Source: Moniliophthora roreri
Lineage: Eukaryota > Basidiomycota > Agaricomycetes > Agaricales > Marasmiaceae
Reading direction: 5' to 3'
DNA length: 64,000 nt
Assembly: GCA_001466705.2 (NCBI GenBank)
Contig: LATX02000189.1
Span: 1,488,001-1,552,000 of the forward strand
Shown here: piece after piece, positions 1-10,056 of the stretch
Position numbering within the stretch: the stretch's first letter is position 1
How the letters are laid out: each line of letters begins with the position of its first letter
Translations under genes and position numbers: made by a program
Notes under the pieces: model-generated
The model's input: the letters and a program-made list of their open reading frames with translations, nothing else
Told to the model about the DNA's origin: nothing
Databases searched by the model: none

Positions 1-489
1 GTTCGTATCGTTCGTCTTCTCTTGTCTTCGGGCAAGATGGACGAAAAAGCCATCTCAAAGACCGTGATGATGGCGGCGAAGGATGTTCGACCTCTGTTGA
101 CTGCTTTGACTTCGGATGGATTAATTAGCACATTTGAGGTTGCCAAGTCGGCTGATAGAAATCCAACGAGGATGTTTTATTTGTGGTATGTGGATGAGCA
201 CAAGGCGTTCACGGGGATATTGCAGAACTTGTATAAAACTCTGTTCAATATCAGTGCGAGGAGGGAGGTGGAGAGGGAGGATCCGATGGTGAAGGCGGTA
301 TTAGAAAAAAGGGAAAGAACGGATGTGCAGGAGGATGAGGAAGGGTTGTTGACTTCGATGGAGAAGGATGTGATCAAGGGCTGGGAAGATAAGGAGGAAA
401 GGCTTGGGGTATTGGAAGGAAGGATACAAGAGTGCGTGTTCGTTGCGAGAGAGTTGGGGCGAGCAGTAAGCTCAGAAGATGAAATTTAA
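1..489 (+). CDS. RPC82: RNA polymerase III subunit RPC82 (C34/POLR3C-type), C-terminal end
   Basis: The reading frame is open from base 1 with no start inside the window, so this is the 3' part of a gene whose beginning lies upstream. It ends with TAA at 487-489. The visible ~160 residues carry the last winged-helix segment typical of RPC82, with 'TSDGLISTFEVAKSAD' followed by 'TRMFYLWYVD', then an acidic, charged tail with coiled-coil character. RPC82 belongs to the RPC82/RPC34/RPC31 subcomplex of nuclear RNA polymerase III and helps open promoters of tRNA and 5S genes. The family call rests on the winged-helix motif and is fairly firm. The TTG at 22 is only an internal codon. Confidence 0.8.
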   Translation, partial: VRIVRLLLSSGKMDEKAISKTVMMAAKDVRPLLTALTSDGLISTFEVAKSADRNPTRMFYLWYVDEHKAFTGILQNLYKTLFNISARREVEREDPMVKAVLEKRERTDVQEDEEGLLTSMEKDVIKGWEDKEERLGVLEGRIQECVFVARELGRAVSSEDEI

Positions 490-743
490 CGTAAAATGTA
501 CACATACTGAGGGTCATGTTCAATCTCGCAGTCATAGGGCCTACCTACCCACTTAGCTTGCGAACTGCATGTCAAACTCCGGCGCAGTACATTACTTCAT
601 TCTCTCTTTGGAGGTACCCGGTGTAGCAAGCAACATGATGAATCGTTTTGTGTCGTTCAAAAAATCCAAATAAAGAGCCTATAAGTTACAATGCATTGTA
701 CAACATACAAGCTAAGTCGACGTATTCGTTACTTCACTGCTCT

Positions 744-1979
744 CTACTGTTCTTCTAGCCACGTTCGTAGTCCTCGAACCAAAGCTACTGCAGAAGCTTC
801 AAGCGGTTCATCTCTACCCCTCGGTACCTCCAGGATGAGCCGCTTTCGACCCGAATACATATGGTGTGATAGGCTCAAGGAGCCATATGTACTGCCACCG
901 TAAGAGGCAGGAGTTGACGGAGGTGTGTAGAATAGGCCCACTGTGCGCGGCGTAAATGATACGGAGAGGTTGGAGAAAGAGACAGGTGTAATCTGATGTC
1001 CCCTGGGAGGCGGTGATGGTGGTAACGAGGCTGGAGCCGGAGCCTTATTCTTTTTCCTATTCCTCGATTGGAAGATGCTCAGGATGGATTTCTTCTTTTG
1101 AGAGTTTGGTGGCCTTTGCGGTAAGGTGAGAGCAGATGAAGATGCATCAGTGTAATGGAATGTCGACGACCTTGATGAAGGCAATGTCATGACATATGGG
1201 CTGCTCATGTCCTCGTCGGATTTTTTGCTCGTTTGAGCTGCACTGTTCGTTAGTGTAGCTTCGCTTGCGAGTGAAAGCATGGATTCCGAGTGCCTGAGAC
1301 TCGGTGCTGAGACAGAGGCAGCGGGGGTACGAGTGGATGGGGAAACAGGATCGTCGGGTAAGGTGACGAGACCGCGGTGTTTACCCTCGAGGGCGATAAG
1401 GTCCTCGAGTCTACTACGAGGTTGGAGGAGAACAAAGAGGTCTTTGTACGCCTCGTGACGGGGATTGTGAAGTGATGTGGAATCGAGAAGAAGATCCTCA
1501 CGGGTTAGGAGAGCGATGAAGAGATCGAGAGTCCTCAGCTCTCTGTGAGAAGAGAATAACAGAGGTCGCCTGGAAGGCACATCTTCTGCGAACTCTAGAG
1601 ATTCCGAGGATGGTGGAAACGGGTCTGATGTATATGGGGGGCGAATCAGAGTATTGTAAGCCGGAAGATAGGTCGAGCGTAGTATGTGCATGCACGCTGT
1701 TTAAACAATTAATGATAAGTCTATGACGGAATCAAAGCAAGCTCTTAGCTAACCAATGTACAGCGAGATGTTGACAAGCCTCAGTGAAGTCTGAAGCCAA
1801 TGTAGGGTCTCTCGCTGTCTGACGTCCTTGGTATCGCTTTCGAGTGGACCATCTGACTGAGGAAATGCAGCATGGATGATGTTGAGCAAGATGTTATGCG
1901 GAAGATTCGACAGCTTTGGTGCAGTTCGGGTTGAGCGAGCAATGTAAGGAGGAGGCGGGACCTTTTCCTCGAGAATCAT
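744..1979 (-). CDS. F-box-like protein of unknown specificity, two exons
   Basis: Exon 1 is about 1756-1979 and exon 2 744-1696, joined across a ~58-nt intron that begins GTTAGC and ends with CAG. The join restores a frame reading SLYIACMHILRSTYLP. The product is about 390 aa. The N-terminus (LSNLPHNILLNIIHAAFP) resembles the start of an F-box, the segment that binds Skp1 in SCF ubiquitin ligases. The rest is Ser/Pro-rich low complexity with a Lys/Arg patch (RNRKKNK) and an ordered C-terminus ending RGLRTWLEEQ. No substrate-binding repeats are visible. It is divergent from DBP4, with only ~150 bp between the two start codons, so they may share a promoter. The F-box reading is inference. Confidence 0.6.
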
Positions 1980-2132
1980 TGCTGTGGTGACGAGGTCAGT
2001 GGGCCAGAGAGACGTTGCGAGAGAGACTGTCTTATAAAGTCGAATGGGCGCTAGTTGCCGAATTGAGCGCAGTCGATTGCGCAGTTTCCTTTGATGGCGG
2101 AAATTTGTACTCAAGTTTATAATTTTCCCTTG

Positions 2133-4855
2133 ATGCCTGCCATCGCGCCGCCAAAAAAATCGAAACGGCCTCAGAAACCTCTCAAGTCTGCAAAGGCCAA
2201 AAGGATCGCAGAAGTTCAAAAAATTGAGAATTTGGACAAATATGCTTTGGCATTCGTGAGTACCACCCTTTGAACCCAGACTCGGTGCTAATTTTCAACT
2301 ACAGGAACCACCTGCCGATTTCAAAGCTTTCAATGATCTTCCAATCTCCGAACTCACGAAAAGGGGGCTCAAGAAGGCTTCGTTTACTACCATGACTGAT
2401 ATTCAAGCTCAAAGTATACCAGTCTCACTGAAAGGAAAGGATGTACTGGGTGCCGCGCGAACAGGGAGTGGCAAGACACTCGCTTTTCTGATCCCTGTCC
2501 TCGAGATACTATACAGGAAGAAGTGGGGCCCACAGGATGGTCTAGGAGCATTGATAATATCTCCAACCCGTGAGTTGGTGAGTGTATCATGTTTGCAGCA
2601 TTTGGAATTCAGCTTAGCAGATATACGCAGGCGGTACAAATATTTCAAGTCCTTCGATCCATCGGTGGATGCCACTCATTCTCGGCCGGTCTTGTCATTG
2701 GCGGAAAGAATCTCAAGGATGAGAGAGACAGACTGTCCAGAATGAATATTCTAGTCGCGACTCCAGGGCGACTATTGCAGCACATGGACCAAACCTTTGG
2801 TTTTGAGTCTGACAACCTCCAGCTTCTCGGTACGTCTTCTACGTTTAAAGCACACTTTATTCAATAATTTTTCGCACAGTACTCGACGAAGCCGATCGTA
2901 TACTCGACATGGGCTTCCAACGTACTCTTTCCGCTCTTCTCTCGCACCTTCCGAAAACTCGTCAAACCCTTCTCTTCTCCGCTACCCAAACACGATCAGT
3001 CAACGACCTCGCACGCCTCAGTCTCAAGGATCCCGTGCCCATAGGTGTCGACCCAGCTGACGGTCCCTCCACCTCGACAGCAGCATCCTCAGACCCTTCT
3101 TCCTCTTCATCTTTAACAACTCCCCAAAACCTCGAACAACACTACCTTAGCTGTACACTCGACCAAAAACTCTCCATCCTCTGGTCCTTTATCAAATCCC
3201 ATCTCCACTCCAAAATCATCGTCTTCATGTCAGCCTGTAAACAAGTTCGTTTCGTCTTTGAAACCTTCTGTCATCTCCACCCCGGTATCCCGCTTATCCA
3301 TTTACACGGCAAGCAGAAACAATCGGCACGGTTGACAATGTACGAAAAGTTTACACAGTCAAAGACGGCTGTTCTATTTGCGACAGATATTGCCGCTCGG
3401 GGGTTGGATTTTCCTAGTGTGGATTGGGTATTGCAGGTTGACGCACCGGAGGATGCAGAGACATACGTTCATCGAGTGGGTCGCACAGCCAGGTACGAGA
3501 GTAAAGGAAAGGCCTTGTTGCTCCTATGTCCGAGTGAAGAAGAGGGCATGGTTGAGACGTTGAAGAAGAAAAATATCGTGGTCAACAAGATCAAGGTAAA
3601 GCCAAGTCGGCAACAGGATATTCAGAATCAACTGCAGAATCTAGCATTCCAGGACCCTGAGATCAAGTATCTGGGTCAACGGGTATGTAACTGTTTTCGA
3701 CTCTCTAAACGCAGGTGAATCTGATGTAACCAAAGGCTTTTGTGTCGTATTTACGTTCGATACATTTACACAAGGACAAGTCGATATTCAAGCTCACCGA
3801 GTACCCTATCAATGCGTTTGCGGAGTCGCTTGGTCTCCCTGGAACGCCCAAGATTAAATTCTTGGGCAAGGAGATGGCGAAGCAGAAGCAAAAGAAGAAT
3901 GCAGATAGGAGTGCGAAAGCTGCCAAAGACGAAGCGTTGAAGGGGATGGAGGAGGATGAGGACGGCGAAAGCGTATCTGAAGTCCCATCTGATGAGGGCG
4001 AGAGTGAAGACGAGGGCAAGAAGCTTGCCAAGGTACGTCTTTCAGCGCTGCGGTGATTTCTTGTTGACTCACCCTTACCTAGCCCGTCGTTCGGACAAAA
4101 TACGACCGAATGTTTGAACGAAAGAACCAAGGCGTCCTCTCTCAACACTACACCAAGCTAATTGAAGATTCTGATCATCACGACGATGAAGAAGACGACT
4201 TTATCACCCTCAAACGCGCTGACCATGATTTTCCTTCTATCTCTTTACAACAAGTCAAATTTGAAAACTTATCAAAGAATAAAATGAAGTTGAGCAACGC
4301 GAAACGCCAAATGATATTGAATGCGCCGACGAGGGAGAAGATTGTTTTTGGAGAGGCTGGCATTGGTGTGGAAGCTGGCGTTGGTGAAGATGGTGAGAAG
4401 TGGGTGGAGAAAAAGGGTGGTATGGATGGTGTCGTGGAGGAAGGCAAGAAGTATGCGGAATTGGAGAGGAGCAGGATGAAGGATGCAGATGTAATCGATA
4501 GAGCAGAGGCAAAGGAGAAGAGGAAAGAGAAGAAAAGGAAGCGGAAGGAACGCGAAAGAATGGTGTGTTCCATTTTCTCAATGAATCCAAAGCCATACTG
4601 ACTTTGTTGGTCAAGCTTCAGAATGAAACTGGGGGTGCTGCTTTCATGGGTGGCGACGACGCCGAAGATGATGATGGCTATGTCTCACCCGAGTTTGATT
4701 TACCTGATTCTTCGGATGTGGAGGACGAGCAATGGGATAGCAGGCCAACGAAGCGTAGTAAAGGCGCGGACGGCTCTGCACGTCGGCCCGCCGAGTTCCC
4801 TGCATTGGAAGACGAGGAAGAGCGCGCTCTGCGATTGCTACGCAAGGGCAGATAG
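2133..4855 (+). CDS. DBP4: ATP-dependent DEAD-box RNA helicase DBP4 (DDX10-like)
   Basis: Seven exons: 2133-2255, 2305-2577, 2631-2829, 2880-3682, 3736-4032, 4083-4562, 4616-4855. All junctions are GT-AG and all phases close, giving 804 aa, close to yeast Dbp4. Helicase motifs appear in order: AARTGSGKT (I), SPTRELA (Ia, rebuilt across intron 2), [10 protein letters not shown] (II), FSATQ (III), [12 protein letters not shown] (V) and HRVGRTAR (VI). The C-terminus is the acidic and Lys-rich extension seen in Dbp4/DDX10. The family acts in the nucleolus, releasing U14 and other snoRNAs during 18S rRNA maturation. An in-frame ATG at 2091 exists upstream; I prefer 2133 because [14 protein letters not shown] looks like the usual basic start. 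Confidence 0.93.
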
Positions 4856-5029
4856 ACTTCGCACTTGCAATGGTATTAGCTGTGAAGAAATTTCGCGGGA
4901 TATAGCAAGAATAAGCTACAAAGGGCATTGTATACTACTAGTAGTACAGTAGATAGAAGAATACAATTGACACTAAATGGTAAAAAAAAAAAAACAAGAT
5001 CAAGATACGTGTTCAGTGTGGGAACGCCT

Positions 5030-8000
5030 TCACTCGACCTCTGCGAATTTCGAATATATCGTAAAGGGCCTAGAGAGCTCTTCCAGGAAACTCGCAAAGT
5101 CCTGATTCTTCTCTAGTCTTCTCTGGAGTGCCTCCAACTGAGCTTTAGTTGGAGTGTGTGAAAAAATCACAAAACAATAGTCATCTTCGATGGTGCGGTT
5201 CCGGAACGAGAGGGTGATCCCGTTATGACCTTCTTTCAAATACGGCCCAAGGTCGACGTTATGTTCTGGAGTAAGCTAAAATAATTGCTTGAATACCGGA
5301 AACAACGACAGGGGGGATAAGACAAAAGGACACAACTCACATCAATTGGCGGCGTTAGGACGACATTCCGCGATTTACCATTCATGACGACCCGCATGGA
5401 AACTACCATCTCCCCTTGCTGTGGCCACGACGGTTTGATTCTGTTCCACAAATGGTAGGGTTTTTCCCCTTCGGAGTTCAGAGCCATCCCGTGCTCAAGA
5501 TCGGCTGACTTGAAGCACCCCAAAGAGACACAGCAGCTCTTGTGGATGTTACCGATGTCACTGCTGGAACCTCAAAATCGCTGAATTGATATACGAGCAA
5601 CAAATTTACCTTGTGTCCTTCATTCTTCGATTCCACCTATCTACATTCGCGAATTGAGTGGCAGTGAGGTCCAGTTTGAAATTAATGTTCCCAGTCGGTG
5701 GCATTCTGAGTCGGGTGGGAGTAGTCATGCTGGGACCGAAGCCGTCTAGAGTGGATAATTAATACTCGACTCCATCACTTTACATGCGTAAGAGACAAAC
5801 CAATGGTCGGAATAAATGGTCCATTTGGAGCCGAATGATTCATGGTTTTGGATTTCGGTGTAGTATCCTGAACGGCGGCAGGCGAATGACAGGACTTCAC
5901 TACCTCCGCGCCCGGCTTGCGTGTTTCTGCACTCTGTGTGGGCGTTGTTCGAGGGGTGGTATCAAAAGCCTGAGCAGGTTGAGGAGGATAGGACACTGGG
6001 GTATTCCGCGGTTTTTCCGCCTGTGTACTCGTTTGTCGATCTTGTGGCGTGGAGAGCGGCATAGCATCACTAGTAGACGCTATAGCAGGTACGACAGGTA
6101 CAGATTTGGATTTTTCGGACGCGGATTGTTGTGGCTTTTCCGTGTTGGAACTCGAAGGCTTCACCTCAACCAACGGTGCAGATATCCGAGAGAACTTACG
6201 TCTATATTTCTCCGTTTCTGTGCGATAGAAAGGTGCTGGATCCATGACTGGCCGGATTCTCGAAGCCATATCGAATATCGGTATGTTCTCTCTCGACGTC
6301 TGCAAGGTAGCAACTGGTGGAAGAGATGCATGTCGGTGAGGACTTTCACTTTTAGCGCTTGACTGGGACACGGTGGATGCACCAACTGCAGGTAGACTTT
6401 GGCTAAGCTGTGCACTTGTGACTTCCTATACACGCAAATGACTGTCCATATCGGGAAAATTCAGAATGCTACTTACCACAAAATGAGGTAATGGTTTATC
6501 CACATCCATGCTAAGAGTCGACCGAGTCTCAAGCACTGAATGTTGTTCTATTTCTTCCTTTTTATACCCGATGTCGACCATTTCAACATCCTCCTCCTTG
6601 GGAATAGCCTGCATTTTAATAATTAGACATTCGTCTGTCGTGCAAGGAAAGCTTACCTCTCTTTTCGACAGCTGCGAAACGTCATTCCGCTCCCTAGCGT
6701 GCTCATGTACCATCAACAGCCCAAGGAGCTGATCCGCAGTACTCTCGCCATGACTGCCTTCCTCTACTGAGCTACCTGTATCTTGTCGCTCTGGTACAGG
6801 TTCAGCGGATGTGGACTGTTCCTTTGAAGCCACGACAGCGATCGGCTTTGGGTATATTTCAGAGATCGGCGCCAGCGGAACGGGATTCGGTTGCGGGGGT
6901 ACGTGTTCCGTCGCCGGTTGTTTTATAGAATCTTCTATAGACGAAGATATAGCTTCAGTGGCCCCTGGCTTTGAGGGTTCGCCCGAAACCTGTCTGGTAG
7001 TAGATAGCATTGGCTCAGTGTCGGGTTCCGGGGGAGTACTTCCAGAAACCTTCATGGCAATTGTGGCAGCGGTCACTGGAGGTGTCATGGAAGAGCCGAT
7101 TTTCCCTTGTACAGTTTCGAGCACACCGAAAACGTTGATCTTCTTCTTTTTCTTTGGCGCTTTGGATATTGTAAGTTGGGATGAGTGAGGATGAGGAACC
7201 TGGGAGAGGTCAAAGTGTGATGCTGTCGGTGAAATTCGTGGTGAATGGGATGGTGTGGCTGTAACGTGCGATGGAGCGTTTGGAAAAGTGCTAGTAGGCT
7301 CAGTTGCATTCGCGGCGGGCGACATCGAGGCCTGTTGCACAGCTGCAACCGAAATCGACGGCGGTATGATCGGAGTGGCATTTTGGTCCACAGGTGTTGG
7401 TACTACCGTTTGCGAATCTCTACGAGTGACAGATGAAGTAACAGAAGGAGAACGTGGTGGTGGATGAAGGGCGGTCGATGCTAGTGGCAGCTAAGATATT
7501 ATCGTTTCAGAGTTTAACTTTGGGTGGACAAAAAGCACCCACCCGTCCAGATGGCGTTGCATTTGTGGCTCCGGGATTCGATGGTAGTTCGTCGGCATCG
7601 ACATCAATCACTTGACGATCAGGAGAGTATATGGTAGACAAGAGATAGATGATCTCCTCTGCAGGGATAGTCAAGACTCAGAGACCCATAGAACCGTGTA
7701 GGCGCAAACATACGAACTTTGCAACTCGGGTTCCTTCGCGTATTTCTTCTGGAACTTGGAAATAGTCTTGACTGCGTCCTTGTATGGCTCAACGAATGGA
7801 TGCGCAGGGAAGTCATTCACATTGAAGGGAAAGCCAGAGATACTGACGAAGCCCAAGGTTTGCTGTAAACGGTCATGGGCGTGCTAGATTGAAAGATTGG
7901 TCAAGGGTCAGAAAACAAAGCCTCCTCAATGAAGGGGAACAGGTACCTTGACCAATTCCAGTATTTTTTGTCTTCCACCATCATAATAAGCCCGCTGGTC

Positions 8001-8144
8001 TTTGGCAAATGTCGTGAGTTTACTGACAGAAGTGGCGTAATTCGAGTCAGTGTCGATGTCTTGATGCATTGCAGCAAAAACCTTGTCATTCCGTACCACA
8101 GCCTCGTTGTAGGAGGCTTTGATATTCGTTGACGGTTCTGCCAT
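5030..8144 (-). CDS. Unrecognised Ser/Pro/Thr-rich protein, 891 aa, nine exons
   Basis: Exons (complement): 7947-8144, 7718-7883, 7543-7658, 6657-7490, 6477-6608, 5801-6425, 5610-5745, 5341-5563, 5030-5275. Phases close throughout; the exon 2 donor is GTTCGT. The first ~150 residues look folded and helical (YYDGGRQKILELVK, then GFVSISGFPFNVNDFPAHPF). About 450 residues of disordered Ser/Thr/Pro-rich sequence follow, with a KAPKKKKKINVFG basic patch. The last ~200 residues are ordered again: a Cys/His-containing stretch (IGNIHKSCCVSLGCF), then a beta-rich part with LGPYLKEGHNGITLSF. That last part faintly recalls the PINIT domain of Siz/PIAS SUMO ligases, but no SP-RING follows. I assign no function. 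Confidence 0.7.
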
Positions 8145-8377
8145 TGTGATTGTCAATGTCAAGGCATAGGATTTGGATGAAAGGTACTAAATCAGGCGGT
8201 GATAAACAAACCCAGAACAAATCCTATAACCGCTCCAGGTAGCGTAATTGACCCGCCAGGACCGTGACGGCGCTCAAACCGCGCTCAACTCCCGGTCAAA
8301 TGTGCACTGCCTTGACCTCCTACTTTATATTTAAAACCTCGACAATAATTTCACACTTATCTCACTCGACCACCGCA

Positions 8378-9663
8378 ATGTCCCCGCCACCGGCCTTTGA
8401 TATGGTCGTCGTCGGCTCAGGTGGTGGCCCAGACGAAACCAATCTGTCTTCGTATGTTTCCCGGCTTCTTGAATGATCTCACGTTCTCATATGGCGCAGA
8501 TACCTCCTGAAACCCGCTAGAAAGTCCTGGGAGGCTGGAATTATTGCACTAGAGGCAGGTATGTTAATAGATGTCTTCTACTTCGAGGTCCAGAGGTTGA
8601 CATTTCTCTTCAGGTTCTGGTCCGGGAGCCCTCAGGCGCCTCTTAAATAGAAATCCTAATCTTTTCGGCGAACCACGTTCGGCTGCCGATATCTACTCCT
8701 TTATACGGTTCGTTGCAGGATCAATATTGCTTTTTGCGTACGCCTCTGATGAGGACATTGCAGGTGTTATTTATTAAGCCACGCGCATCTGGATCATATC
8801 AATGGTCTCGTCATATCTGCCGGTACACTTGAAGGTCCTCGGAAACGTGTTTATGGCGTGAAGAAGGCATTAGAAGATTTGGAAACAGTTTTTGCAGACC
8901 GGATTTGGCCCAACTTGGCTTCATGGAAGGAGGACGACGCTGACTATAAGCTCCTGTATTCGACGTAAGTTGACCTTCTCCTCTAGCGTACACTATTCAT
9001 TTCGCCCCTAGTGTCTCAGTAAATGGCTCATATCAAACAATATTCCCCGATGTCTCTGTACAAACAATGATCGTGAATCATGGATGCAATCAATCAGGAG
9101 CTTACGATTCCGCAGCGTTCTTCATTCGCGACGACATTTCTCAACGAGAATTTGTCTTTTTCGGCGACGTTGAGCCCGACTCCCTGGCGCCTATCCCTCG
9201 AACCATCAACGTCTGGTGTCTCGCTGCACCCAAGATCCCTGATACACTCTCAAGCATCTTCATTGAGTGCTCGTGGCCTGCAGGTCGATCAAATGACTCC
9301 TTATACGGTCATCTTAACCCGGAGCACCTTACAAACGAGCTCACGACGTTGGCAACGGAGGTCTATTACCACCGCAACGCCCAACAGACAACTGTCAGGT
9401 CAGCTAAACCCCAAAGGAAGCGCCAGAAGCGCAACCCTCCCACCGTGGGTGAATTGCGAGGCATTCTGGAGGGTGTACGTGTGTACATCATTCACTGCAA
9501 GGATTCACTGGAAGACCTATCCCACCGCCCAATGCGGGAGGTGATTTGGGAACAGGTCAAATCGCTGATGGACCCCCTCGAGTTTGGCGTCGAGATTATC
9601 AGCGCTGCTCCTGGAATGCATATTGGCAGGTCCTTGTTTCATATCTCTGTTGTTCTTGACTGA
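8378..9663 (+). CDS. PDE1: Class II 3',5'-cyclic-AMP phosphodiesterase (PDE1-type)
   Basis: Five exons: 8378-8451, 8500-8558, 8614-8707, 8764-8964, 9012-9663; 359 aa. The fold is metallo-beta-lactamase-like. Exon 4 opens with YLLSHAHLDHINGL, the HxHLDH metal-binding signature of class II phosphodiesterases, after an N-terminal strand MVVVGSGGGP and ALEAGSGPGALRRLL. Further ligands are plausible at MIVNHGCNQSG and VFFGDVEPD. The family hydrolyses cAMP, ending protein kinase A signalling. The end is uncertain: the last exon can run to the TGA at 9661-9663, or an intron from GTCCTT near 9631 to GCAG near 9679 would give a terminus ending about 9712. The enzyme call is strong, the exact C-terminus is not. 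Confidence 0.88.
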
Positions 9664-10056
9664 ATGATTGCTCGGCAGCTATCTAATCTCCAACTATTTA
9701 TTGCATATCAAGTGATACCTCCTCGCCCAGGACTTTATTGTTCCCATCTGTTTCAACAAGTCTGTATACTTACACCGCTGTAGCCATAGCATCACATCTG
9801 TTGTATCTGCCTTTCCAATTTTATCTTCTTTCGTCGTCAGCTGTCGTGTGGAGCATTAAGCCAGGGTCAGCTATCCAGTTCCGCCATTAGCTACATTGTC
9901 ATACGTACGTAGAATCATGACTGGGAGAAACAATAATTACAAGAATGAAAACAGGTACATGAAGAAGCAGAAATAAGAATCCGATTGCTTAAAAAATGCT
10001 AAATCTATCAGCAGAATGCGATGCGCAGAAATAATAAAAGGTATTAGGAGGGAAGG
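9664..10056. other. Intergenic, convergent 3' ends
   Basis: About 390 bp between the phosphodiesterase and striatin stop codons. It should hold both 3' untranslated regions. I see AT-rich sequence with several AATAAA-like words (AATAATAAA near 10031) but no ORF, repeat or RNA gene. Confidence 0.6.

Noticed and set aside
4178..4614. Antisense ORFs inside DBP4
   Set aside because: Mirror of the Lys/Glu-rich coding strand; the sense frame has strong motif and splice support.
5784..7467. Plus-strand ORFs of 60-190 codons opposite the 891-aa gene
   Set aside because: Low-complexity Ser/Pro coding on the minus strand leaves the opposite strand open by chance.
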